Assembly (NCBI GenBank): GCA_038503065.1
Contig: JBCAMK010000021.1
Location: 1,240,001-1,304,000 of the forward strand
Origin: Paragyromitra xinjiangensis
Taxonomy: Eukaryota > Ascomycota > Pezizomycetes > Pezizales > Discinaceae
Reading direction: 5' to 3'
Length of the DNA: 64,000 nucleotides
A program made the translations under genes and the position numbers. This document shows, one piece after another, positions 55,786 through 64,000 of the stretch. The notes below the pieces were generated by a model that saw only the letters and a list, made by a program, of their open reading frames with translations, was not told the DNA's origin and made no database searches. Position 1 is the first letter of the stretch. Every line of letters begins with the position of its first letter.

Positions 55786-56382
55786 TCAAAACGAACCCAT
55801 TTCAGAATCGTCCATATCGCTCGTGTCACTCATGTCAGAGTCACTGCCATCGCTCTCACGGCTTAATGCCTGAATCAGCCTAATTGCAACCCACCTCGGA
55901 AGCATCGTTATATCATCTACACGCTCGTCACCGTCTTCCGGCCACCTAAACGTCCCAAACTCCGGTTCACCCTCATAAAACCACTCTCTAGAGAGACTGG
56001 AGTCGTTTACTTTCGAACGAAGTTTCTCAATAATTACCCCCATATCCTCAGTTGCTTGAACAAAACCCTTAAGTGTCTCTGCGTGTTCGCGCAGGTCAAC
56101 AGAATGCCCGTTCCTCACCCAGTAGTTCATATAGTCTACATAGCTCTCGATAATCTGCCAGCGGATTTCGAGGAGCTGTGAACGCAGCCTATAGAGTGTC
56201 CCGGTTATGTAGAAAGAGTCAAGTCTGAACGAGGTCCCGATCCTGGATAGCCCTATTTCTGGGCGGATTCCTAGGAATATACTGGTGGCGAAGATGGTGA
56301 TACGACCCCTGAGCGTTGCGATGCAGGCGGCATTGAGATTGTGTTGTTGGGATAGCCCGTCAAGAGCAAACGCTGACGACAT
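55786..56382 (-). CDS. Hypothetical protein with Ser/Asp-rich C-terminus
   Basis: Open frame of 198 codons starting MSSAFALDGLSQQHNLNAAC. The frame stays open upstream to 56562, but that part reads like 5' UTR, so I take the ATG at 56382. The body is helical (RLRSQLLEIRWQIIESYVDY, then ETLKGFVQATEDMGVIIEKL) and the C-terminus ends in an acidic serine run (SDGSDSDMSDTSDMDD) resembling casein-kinase-2 sites. No family recognised and no introns. Its coherent length and composition favour a real gene over chance. Confidence 0.5.
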   Translation of the reverse strand: MSSAFALDGLSQQHNLNAACIATLRGRITIFATSIFLGIRPEIGLSRIGTSFRLDSFYITGTLYRLRSQLLEIRWQIIESYVDYMNYWVRNGHSVDLREHAETLKGFVQATEDMGVIIEKLRSKVNDSSLSREWFYEGEPEFGTFRWPEDGDERVDDITMLPRWVAIRLIQALSRESDGSDSDMSDTSDMDDSEMGSF

Positions 56383-56628
56383 AGTGGATGGTTGTTGAGT
56401 GTGTTCTTTTTGGTTTGTTTTGTAAAATAGTTGATTGGTTGGTTGATCGGTTGATAGTGGAATAGTTGAGATATATGTGAATTCGGTTGAGTGTGATTTG
56501 TGAACGTATTTATAGGTGATTGAACTACAACTTATTATCAAGATGGAGTCTGGTGGGGTCAAGTTTTCTTAAGCCTGGGATCAAGTTTTGCGTTTAGGAG
56601 TAGTATGAGACGAGGTGGCAGCTTGAAT

Positions 56629-56657
56629 GATGATGATGAATTCACTAAGTATGTACA
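56629..56657 (-). mobile_element. Candidate ultra-short LINE-tail insertion with 13-bp duplication
   Basis: TGGCAGCTTGAAT (56616-56628) and TGGTAGCTTGAAT (56658-56670) flank 29 bp that read GATGATGATGAATTCACTAAG and on. A GAT-type run beside AATTCA resembles the tail of the LINE at 11.2 kb. It is too short to be secure. Confidence 0.35.
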
Positions 56658-56990
56658 TGGTAGCTTGAATAACTAATTATCGTGGGTTAGAAAAGTATTC
56701 CAATCCAAAACGTACAGTGTTGTTTCAATACTGTACATGTAGTATCGGGTGAAATTGATTTCGACAGCAGCAACTAAAACATGCACAGAAGATGGATGGA
56801 TGGATAGATAATTCGTTGGATAACGTGCACAGGACTAGTTGATACTCCGTGCTTTTGATGCTGCTGAAAGATTTTTGGTATCGAATAGTAACCTGCTTTA
56901 TGTATGCCTGACAGCTCTGGGGCAAATTTCGGTAGATTCCATGGTATTAATTGTGGTCACAAAATATCACTCGGGCACGAATACCGTAGT

Positions 56991-57043
56991 AGTAGTAGTA
57001 GTAGTAATTCATTTACGTATCCAACCCTATAGGTTATGACGAC
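56991..57043 (-). mobile_element. Very short 5'-truncated LINE tail with 14-bp target-site duplication
   Basis: CACGAATACCGTAG (56977-56990) and CACGAATACTGTAG (57044-57057) flank 53 bp. In the minus sense the insert reads TCGTCATAACCTATAGGGTT, then GGATACGTAAATGAATT and an (ACT)n tail. Apart from one base this equals the 3' terminus of the LINE fragment at 11158-11518, so the two share a parent family. Only about 36 bp of element was copied. Confidence 0.8.
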
Positions 57044-57424
57044 ACGAATACTGTAGTGTCTGAGGCCTGGCGGGTAAAACACTGTGAATGTCACATGAAG
57101 GTGATTTAGGGGCTTAGCATACAGAGATCTTTGGCACGGTGAGGGATAGAACCACCTTTCACTTCATCATCCTTTCATAGCTACAATAGGCCTCGAATTT
57201 AGAAAAATCTTTATCTAATTTCCAGTGCTGGCCTGCATTTGCCTCTGATTTTAAAGAGCTAGAGGTACAAATGGTTTCGACCTAAGACGTAGGATCTTTC
57301 ACTCCTCTCATCAGAGGTACAAAGGAAAGAAATTGTGGGTTCGATAAAAAAGTTTCGGGCCAGGAATGTTGGAGTAAATGATGGGGATATGATCTAGCTC
57401 TCTAAATGCATTAAATGGAAAGTG

Positions 57425-57496
57425 GTCGGCGTAATGCTTGGATATACCAGAGCGGATGGGGTGGCTCATTCCCATCGTTCTATGGCCGAACACATC
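57425..57496 (-). pseudogene. Truncated 5S rRNA pseudogene (5' half)
   Basis: In the minus sense the sequence begins GATGTGTTCGGCCATAGAAC and continues through GAGCCACCCCATCCGCTCTGG to ATCCAAGCAT. It is aligned with the 5' half of the 5S gene at 7.9 kb with scattered substitutions. Homology stops after about 72 nt: no GGTTAGTAC or 3' helix strand follows. The internal control region is incomplete, so it is not expected to be active. Confidence 0.75.
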
Positions 57497-57728
57497 AAAT
57501 ATTGATGAGAGGGTGTCGTAGATTGTTTGTTGCTGATGTGCTCAAGCACAATGCTGACGCGGAAACTTCATTTCCGATGGGGGATGAAGATAGATCGCAG
57601 CATCTTACCCCTAACTAAATGTTTCCGTCGGGAGTGTCTAGTGAGACGTGAATGAGCGTCTTCAATTATTTCATCAGAATGTTGCATAATTGATCATTAC
57701 CCCTCCCAACCCACATAAACCGACATAA

Positions 57729-58763
57729 CTACACATTCGTAGTTGGCAACTCCATATCCAACAAAACCCCTCCATGTGCAACCTTCATCGTTTTGGTCAA
57801 TAAACTCGCGTTTACCACCAGTGTCTCTTTCCCTTTCCCCAGCAATGGCTCGTCGGCGGTATGGCTCATGTTTATCTGCCACGCAGCACACCGACCAGTC
57901 TCTTTTGCGAGTTCCTCACCTTCTGCCCACCCCAGTGGCTCCAGTGTTCTTCTCTGCTTCTCAGCACTAGTACTTCCATCACCTGTTTCGTCCCACTCCA
58001 CTCTGGTCGCTCCGAACCCCTCGTGTACATGTCCGAACACATGCAACCTCGGCCGCACCCTTTCTAAGGCTTTACGCAGCCATGGACACCCAACCCGCCC
58101 ACCCTCCAATGCTATTGCATCGTGCAAAGTCTCCGGCGGACCATGCGTGATCAATATATCCGTGTCCTCCGGCACAGGAGGTATCCCAGCAGCTGACAAT
58201 TCTAGATTATCTAGCAATGGATTCCAGCGGTCAAGAGAGGGCTGGTATGCAAACGCCCAATTATTGAACTCGGGCTGATACGGTGATGCATGGACTTTGA
58301 AGGTGACCTTCTTACGTTTCAGCGTGAAGGTTTGCGTGGACTCAGTCATGTAGACTATCCCGGCAGCTTTGGCTTCAGGAGAGGTGAAGAGGGAGAGACA
58401 AAGATGTGGGAATTCAGGGTGTGTGTGGCGTGTATTGTTGCCGGCGGCGTAGAAGTCTTCGTCAAGGGTTAGGTCATGATTGCCTGGGTTAGGGTTAGTA
58501 TCAATATTAGATGGGACGAAAAGTGGCGTACCAGCGATAATGATCTTGAGCTCTGCATCTATGGCTTTTATCCATGAGAGTGTACGCTGGTATTCGGAGA
58601 GTTTACCAGTAAATGTCATATCACCGGCATGAATGAAGATATCGCATCTTGGTAGTGGCGTGCGAAATATGGGGGCGTTTTTGCTTGGGATTTCGCAGTG
58701 GGTATCGGAGATTAGGAAAAGGCGTACTTTGGCTGTTTTTTCGGTATTGGTACTAGCAGCCAT
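57729..58763 (-). CDS. Calcineurin-like metallophosphoesterase (MPPED1/2-like)
   Basis: Putative cytosolic phosphoesterase with a binuclear metal site; substrate unknown. The frame is open throughout, but a 48-nt in-frame GT-AG intron (58484-58531) separates IIIAG from NHD. Removing it restores the metal motif GNHD and gives 328 residues from exons 58532-58763 and 57729-58483. Metal-binding blocks in order are FLISDTHCE, FIHAGDMTFTG, AGNHDLTLDED, ILITHGPPE and VFGHVHEGFG, with KVHASPYQPEFNNWAFAYQP between them, as in the animal MPPED1/MPPED2 (239AB) family. If the intron is retained, the protein gains 16 residues and splits GNHD, so splicing is favoured. It is divergent from ARPC5 with 404 bp between starts. 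Confidence 0.9.
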   Translation of the reverse strand: MAASTNTEKTAKVRLFLISDTHCEIPSKNAPIFRTPLPRCDIFIHAGDMTFTGKLSEYQRTLSWIKAIDAELKIIIAGTPLFVPSNIDTNPNPGNHDLTLDEDFYAAGNNTRHTHPEFPHLCLSLFTSPEAKAAGIVYMTESTQTFTLKRKKVTFKVHASPYQPEFNNWAFAYQPSLDRWNPLLDNLELSAAGIPPVPEDTDILITHGPPETLHDAIALEGGRVGCPWLRKALERVRPRLHVFGHVHEGFGATRVEWDETGDGSTSAEKQRRTLEPLGWAEGEELAKETGRCAAWQINMSHTADEPLLGKGKETLVVNASLLTKTMKVAHGGVLLDMELPTTNV

Positions 58764-59167
58764 TTCTGCAAGAGCTTTAGAGAATCGATCTGGAGTTGAT
58801 TTTGATGCATTGTGGTAGAGGTGGGTGTTCCTGATTTATGACTGTTTTGTTGGACGGGTGGTGTAGTACATGAGGCTCAAAATGCGGCTCTGCGGAGAGT
58901 GGGGGTAGCGGGCTTGGCGAGATGCTTATATTGATGTTGAAAATCATCAGAAAATCACCTCTACAGCTCAAAATCATCATCAACAATACCATTAAATCTC
59001 CGAAGCATCTTTTAATTCCAGATCCATTCTTTATATCTCTTCTTCACACCTCCGGGTCTACCGTTGATAGCTCGTCGTCATCCCTGAATCCCCGCAGAGC
59101 CTCCACGAGACCCCACACCGACATCAACAAACACCTCAACAGCTACCACGAACCTCTATAACTCAGC
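58764..59167. other. Shared divergent promoter of the metallophosphoesterase and ARPC5
   Basis: 404 bp with a C-rich, ACC/CTC-rich stretch immediately before the ARPC5 start. No defined motif recognised. Confidence 0.5.
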
Positions 59168-59869
59168 ATGGCCACCGTAAACTACCGTCTTATCGATATC
59201 GACGCGCTCGACCCTGAGTCTGCTTTCCCAGCTGAACTCCTCACCCCTCAATTCGCGCCTGTCTCCTTTGGCGAGGTTCAGAGTCTTGCCAATAATTGCC
59301 GACAGCTGTTGCAGCGTGGGGAGCAGGAGGGAGCTCTTGTGGCTGCGTTGGAGAATGTTCCATATGGCGCTGATGAGCAAGGGAAAGTATGTGTTAGGTT
59401 GCTAGGCTGCTTTGTAGGGTGGTGGAATGGCTAGGGGAAAAAGGCTGACGAATGGCATGGGTGGATAGGATCTTCATCTACAGACAGTTCTGGAGATTCT
59501 CTCGTCGATAAAGGCAGTCGAGATGTCCCCAATTCTCTCACGTTTATATTCTAGTCCTGCCGGAACGGAGTTGTTGGACGTGTTGATGAAGTGTGCCCCC
59601 TTGTTCCTGTCCATAGCATAAAATAGCTAACTAGTGGAATTAGGTATCTCTACAAAGGCATGGCCCGCCATAATACATCTACCACACCTGCTATCTCTCA
59701 GCATGCAACTGGTGTGTCTTCGGTCAGCACCCCACGCGAGTTTGGTGTCGCCCCGAGCCGTGGTGATGGAGGTGGCATGAGCGTGTTGTTGAGTTGGCAC
59801 GAGAAGGTAGTTGAGATTGCAGGAGAGGGTGCGATTGTTAGGGTTATGACGGATCGGAGAACTGTGTAA
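59168..59869 (+). CDS. arc15: Arp2/3 complex subunit 5 (p16-Arc)
   Basis: Smallest Arp2/3 subunit, needed for branched-actin nucleation at endocytic patches. Exons 59168-59386, 59484-59590 and 59644-59869 give 183 residues. The N-terminus MATVNYRLIDIDALDPESAF is the family signature, followed by helical repeats (VQSLANNCRQLLQRGEQEGA, ALENVPYGADEQGK), VLEILSSIKAVEMSPILSRL and LDVLMKYLYKGM. A low-complexity Ser/Thr insert (about 118-145) precedes the conserved C-terminus VLLSWHEKVVEIAGEGAIV and RVMTDRRTV. Fungal ARPC5 proteins often carry such an insert. Both introns are GT-AG. Confidence 0.95.
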
Positions 59870-61165
59870 AGACAAGGGGATTGTGGAGGGCATTTGATGT
59901 GGGATAGAAGCGTGGAGGGATAAAAATGATAATATAAATATATAGTTCTGGGTATCTTGCGTACAATTGTCTATTACAGTTGCGGCATAAGAAGGCAGGA
60001 CTGAATTGGGCAGAGCTTGGCTTGATCTTACATCGAAAATACGGTACAAGTATCCTGAAACCTAGACCAACCAAATGTGTGGGCGAAACACCTAAATTGG
60101 CCGACTGGGCAGATGACTATGTCATAGAGTATTATTCATACTGGGTGCGTAAATTTAGGAATAGTTATATTCCATCTTTGTACCCTGGCAACAAAAAAAA
60201 TAGTTTATCCACCCACAACCACTCCCCCCTAAATTTTAGAAGCCTAGAGATATTTGTTAACTTATCAGCAAGCTTTCAGAATTTTTTTATGAGACCCGAT
60301 CGGTTGTAGTTCTCAGAATTTTGGCCTGAATGTGATGGTCTTGGCTTGAGTGTGCAAACGCACAATAGTGACAGTAGATAGTATAGGTAAGACATTGATT
60401 GTAAAGATAAAAAAATAAGAGAGTGCGTGGAAATCAATAGGAAATCAAAAGAAATAGACTACATGTACGTAGCCAGCGTAAAGCTGTTCAAAACGATCGA
60501 TCCAGCTCTAAAAATCTCTGATAAACTCTTAGAACCAACAAGTAGGAAAGATAAGTCTAGAACTTTTGAAACGAAGGTGAAACGAAAAGTACTCCCAAAC
60601 TCCCTTAGCCCGCTGATATAATGAGTTTCCGTTTTAAGTATCAATACATAGCCGTGATAAATAAAAAGCCTCCGAAATGTTGCTTTCCAACCCAGAATGA
60701 GCTGATGATCCGCCTGTTATGCTCATGGCTTTATACAGGTGTTTATAGCTTTGGTCTAAAGTGTATGTTCATATCAGGTGTTGAAGGCGGGTTTTAGACA
60801 GTTAAGCATCTACCGGGCCGCGCTGGAAGATCGTCGTATGCTATCTCGGCTATTTCGGGAGTTTCGAGTTGCCGATTATCGTGACTAAGCACTGCAGCTC
60901 TGGTTGAAGAAATGTATGGTCCGAAGCTATTTGTTGTGATAATGTTTACTGTCTGGGAGTTGTTCATCGTGTAGAGTTGAATATTTGTATTGCTAGTTCT
61001 AGCTTGGGGGCTTGATTCTGTAACACTACTTGTGGCGATATTGGCCTAATAGTGAGTGATTTAGTTAATAAAGAGTACTAAAGTTTTAGTACAATAAGAA
61101 ACAAGAGGGAATTTTAAACTTGGAGGGATGTAATGGTTCGTAAAGGAAAACGGATGATTTAAGTG

Positions 61166-61315
61166 TTATAGAGAAAGGGTTTGCACAGTAGTTCTCCGAT
61201 TCCTTAAAAACAGCCAGCCTTTTAGGAAAGATAGGATAGCAATAGTAAAAGACAATATCCCGAAAACAATCCCAGAAATATCGCCAGCACTAAGGCCGTT
61301 AGATTTAGCCGACAT
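61166..61315 (-). CDS. Possible 49-residue single-span membrane protein
   Basis: From the ATG at 61315 the frame reads MSAKSNGLSAGDISGIVFGI, then LSFTIAILSFLKGWLFLRN, ending in a basic RRTTVQTLSL tail. One hydrophobic helix with a positive cytosolic side resembles small fungal single-pass proteins. The frame is open further upstream without an ATG. Length is too short to exclude chance; no neighbour context supports it. Confidence 0.3.
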   Translation of the reverse strand: MSAKSNGLSAGDISGIVFGILSFTIAILSFLKGWLFLRNRRTTVQTLSL

Positions 61316-61629
61316 AGAACCGTATATGCTCGGGGCTGATCCAGGTATAAGGGTCGAGAAACTGGTATCGCGAATGGAATTCAAATATAAGTGTGATTGG
61401 AATCGAGAAGTTTGAAAGAGTTGCTGCTCGAGTTCTGCGAGGAAAGGTCTCTGGAAGGGGGTTTGAGCCTTGGGGCTGGGGTAAAGCTGGATGAAGAATT
61501 CCCATTTTATAGAGATATGAAAAAGGCTAGGTTGATTCTTTGATCGTAATATTTTAATTCTCCGAGCAAGTACCCCTGCTAACAAACCTGCCAGAGCGGG
61601 ACAATATTAACTCTACAGCACCCTCTAGC

Positions 61630-61832
61630 CAATCACATCCTCTTACCCGTTATGTATTGCCCGCGTGTGTCGCATCGCACGACTCGGTATTGATTCCTAG
61701 CACCCCTGCCTAATTACATGCGTGTGTCTCGCATCGCAGGCACGTTGTTTTCTAGCACTCGTGCCCAATTACATCCTCTTATGTATTGCCCGCGTGCGTG
61801 TTGCATCGCATACAGGTATCGATTTTTTTCTA
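61630..61832 (+). repeat. Three-unit imperfect minisatellite
   Basis: Units begin CAATCACATCC (61630), TAATTACATG (61711) and CAATTACATCC (61766). Units 1 and 3 share TATGTATTGCCCGCGTG, all share GCATCGCA, and units 1 and 2 end in a CTAGCAC..CTGCC/GTGCC segment. Unit lengths are about 81, 55 and 67 bp, so unit 2 has lost an internal block. No coding potential. Confidence 0.75.
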
Positions 61833-63620
61833 AGCCTCCTTTACGTAGCTAACAACGCTACATAGTTAGTTTGATTGTGGATCTATTTGTCTTAGTGCTT
61901 CTTCGAGATCATAGGGCTTTACTGTACGTAGGTGGTCTAGGAACTTGAGCATGATATTTCTAGTCGATCGACCGTGATGCTTCATGCATATGGCACACTG
62001 TTATCCCCTAAGCCGGTGAAGCTGTCAACGAGTTTTGCGGCTGAGTGCAAGGTCTCATTTCGGCACCCGAAACCCCATATCTGGCTAGGATCCTTCTCAA
62101 TACAGTAAGATCATATATTTTCTGCCTGATCGAGTTTGACATATTTGACAGCCTCTGACCACCAGCGCAAGGGATAGATCGATAAACGCATAGAAATATT
62201 TATATCCAATCGAAAGTCCGTTCCCCAATATCTAGGGTGACAGCCTGTGGCAACTTGTGGCTTTCGTGCGAATATTTTTCTAAAGACTGTATGCCAGAGG
62301 TTTACACACCTCCCCCTGTTCTTACATTATATATTTGGTTGGGGAATAAGTAACCTGGGTATTATATATACATGGCAGTGAGCTACATGTATGGTTAGTG
62401 CTAAATAGTCGTTTACCACACACCAAAAGTTTTAAGCATCACTAATCTCTTCGTTAGTTTTTTTTTCGTCATTGGCCGGCTATGTTAGGTGCTGTAGCAG
62501 CCTCAGGGAACAAGTTTTGGGCCGTAGGTCACAGTCACTCCTGGATCAACGACGAGACTGAGCCAGTGACGAACTGAGGTCTGGCAGGAGCGACTGTACG
62601 GACACTCATGCGCGTGGCCGCCGCGTCTGTAGTGACACACTCCCGTACATAAGTCCATAAAGTGCAATTGTGGCGCCCCGGATTCGGTGATGTCCGCTGG
62701 TAGGCTACATATTTACTATAATTATTAGCCATACCAGTACCGTGTCGTTAGAATAAACGTTAAAATACACAAATATCGCTCAAGTAATCCCAAACAGATA
62801 TGTTTTTCTTAAAAGAAATGCAAGATCTGCCGTATCGCAACCATAAATTTTTTAGGTAAAAAATCCTATTATCTTACCTTGTTTTACTATAGCGCTGGCG
62901 TTTGCTCCGGTTCCCTCCCTGGCTGCGTTGTTGCCATCTTTAATTCGTTATTGGGCCGGGGTGTTGATTGATCCTAGAATCGGATTTGATCTGAGTACGT
63001 GCATGAAGTTAACATTGGTCGAGCAACCAGGTGCCGAAATGGCAAATGCAACCAGACCGAGACCGCAGGGCGAGAGTTGCTGCTGGATTGGCCGAGTAGA
63101 CATTGAGGTTCAATTACACCCGGAGCAATCTTCAGATTTAACGCAGACAGTAAAGATCCTGCTGCCTCGCCCAGCGGTATTACCATCCTATCTAATAGTC
63201 TCAGTCCGGCTATATCCGTTATTTGCGAGAAAATACGGTATCTGCTGGTAGTGAAACTCGCTTCCCTCCGCCAGAGCACCTCTATTCGCCATACGCCTCC
63301 ATTCGCTATCCACCCCTGCCAGAAACACGTTCAAGCTGGGGGCAGTACACAATAACTATGACGTGTGATGCAGCCACCTATAGTTGCTTGGACACAGCAT
63401 ACTAGCCACACAACCTTTCCAACACTACATGTAAGCATCGCTAGAGACATACGGAAACTTTTGTAGACAAACACACACACACACGTACCTATCTCCAAAA
63501 TAAAGGCCCGCACCTATTACGACAAAGAGAGCTTGTCGGATAGAGAGTGTCCATGCTTGATTTAGGTTGATGGTCAGTGTTGAGAGTGCACGTAGCGGAA
63601 GCGACCTCGAAAACCAAATG

Positions 63621-63780
63621 CAGTAGACTCTCGAATAAGCATACGCTCGGAACCAAAAGAATGCATGCTTATATCGAGGCTGTGCTTGTGTTGAGGTAGA
63701 GTTTATATGTGCAAATGAAAACGGGACCGCTAAACCATATGCTTATAGCGCGAATATGTTTATATCGAGAGTCCACCGTG
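63621..63780. mobile_element. Pogo/Tigger-like MITE, about 160 bp
   Basis: Left end CAGTAGACTCTCGAATAAGC at 63621. The right end, reverse-complemented from 63780, reads CACGGTGGACTCTCGATATA. Both share GACTCTCGA followed by a TAAGCATA/TAAACATA motif, and the inner ATGCATGCTTATATCGAG repeats part of the terminus. This resembles pogo-type ends. Flanking TA duplication is not visible, so the outer edges are approximate. Too short to encode transposase. Confidence 0.65.
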
Positions 63781-64000
63781 CTTGAGGTAGGAATATCTAA
63801 CTTCCCGCTCGGCAACCATCGGACGGTTTATTTCCAGTCTAAGTAGATGAACTAGTTTAACAATATCATACCCCTGTATTTAGACATGGACTTTTTGAAT
63901 AGTCCTGGGCCTTTATTTTGGAGGTATACACGTACGGTACTTCTGCTTAGCCAAACCTGGGATTTTGGAATAACAGAAGATATAGAGAAAATAGATAGAG

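Larger units (their letters stand above)
56383..57728. other. Intergenic with retroposed fragments and a 5S relic
   Basis: Holds two short retroelement-tail insertions (56629-56657 and 56991-57043), one TACATGTA at 56734 and a truncated 5S rRNA copy at 57425-57496; all are detailed separately except the palindrome. No protein gene seen. Confidence 0.6.
59870..64000. other. 4.1-kb repeat-rich right end without a confirmed gene
   Basis: TACATGTA occurs at 60460, 62384 and 63426. A minisatellite lies at 61630-61832 and a pogo-like MITE at 63621-63780, both listed separately. A small candidate frame lies at 61166-61315. An ACAC microsatellite sits at 63470-63482. Nothing else is recognised. Confidence 0.55.

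Noticed and set aside
58026..58033. TACATGTC inside the metallophosphoesterase
   Set aside because: One mismatch to TACATGTA and coding; not counted in the palindrome set.
62928..63279. Overlapping frames of about 100 codons on both strands
   Set aside because: No ATG on the plus frame, no family pattern; likely chance in a repeat-rich region.
1..64000. CRISPR arrays, operons, ribosome-binding sites, phage or plasmid functions
   Set aside because: The window is fungal nuclear DNA with spliceosomal introns; no direct-repeat/spacer arrays are present.

Overview
The window is nuclear DNA of a filamentous ascomycete (Pezizomycotina). The evidence is short GT-AG introns of mostly 48-120 nt in nearly every conserved gene, fungal-type orthologues (PAC1/LIS1 with a LisH motif, BUB3, TOM20, INSIG, MPC1, ARPC5, an Mhp1-like protein) and HeLo-type and kinase-ankyrin genes typical of this subphylum. 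I cannot name the genus; a Pezizomycetes-like lineage is only a guess. Gene density is low (about 17 genes in 64 kb), with long AT-rich intergenic stretches holding repeat relics.

Layout: 1-3.1 kb, divergent pac1 (cut by the left edge) and bub3. 5.1-6.7 kb, a fungus-specific gene starting MGTRGY. 6.7-9.7 kb, a 5S rRNA gene, a 234-bp MITE and other repeat traces. 9.7-10.6 kb, TOM20. 11.2-11.5 kb, a 5'-truncated LINE with a 17-bp target-site duplication. 11.8-18.7 kb, a divergent pair: a HeLo-like/pseudokinase protein (minus) and an intact kinase-ankyrin protein (plus). 19.1 kb, a tRNA-like Pol III unit. 22.9-26.5 kb, an Mhp1-like LRR protein. 28.8-30.4 kb, a second HeLo-like/pseudokinase paralogue without the N-terminal tip. 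31.1-31.9 kb, a peroxiredoxin-like protein. 37.1-38.1 kb, INSIG. 38.7-39.4 kb, MPC1. 40.4-42.7 kb, 6-phosphogluconate dehydrogenase. 46.8-48.3 kb, the ADP/ATP carrier. 51.4-54.8 kb, a large acidic protein of unknown function. 55.8-56.4 kb, a small hypothetical gene. 57.7-58.8 kb, a metallophosphoesterase. 59.2-59.9 kb, ARPC5. The right end is repeat-rich and gene-free.

Most genes are unrelated housekeeping loci: mitochondrial import and transport, pentose phosphate pathway, actin and dynein cytoskeleton, spindle checkpoint, sterol sensing. The most interesting part is 11.8-30.4 kb. It combines two HeLo-like/pseudokinase paralogues, an architecture parallel to animal MLKL, with a catalytically intact kinase fused to ankyrin repeats that shares a 437-bp promoter with one of them. 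I propose a kinase-controlled regulated-cell-death or allorecognition module; this is inference from domain order and neighbourhood.

Other patterns seen directly are 17 copies of the palindrome TACATGTA, none in an assigned coding exon, and three nested size classes of one LINE-type 3' tail, each with flanking duplications.
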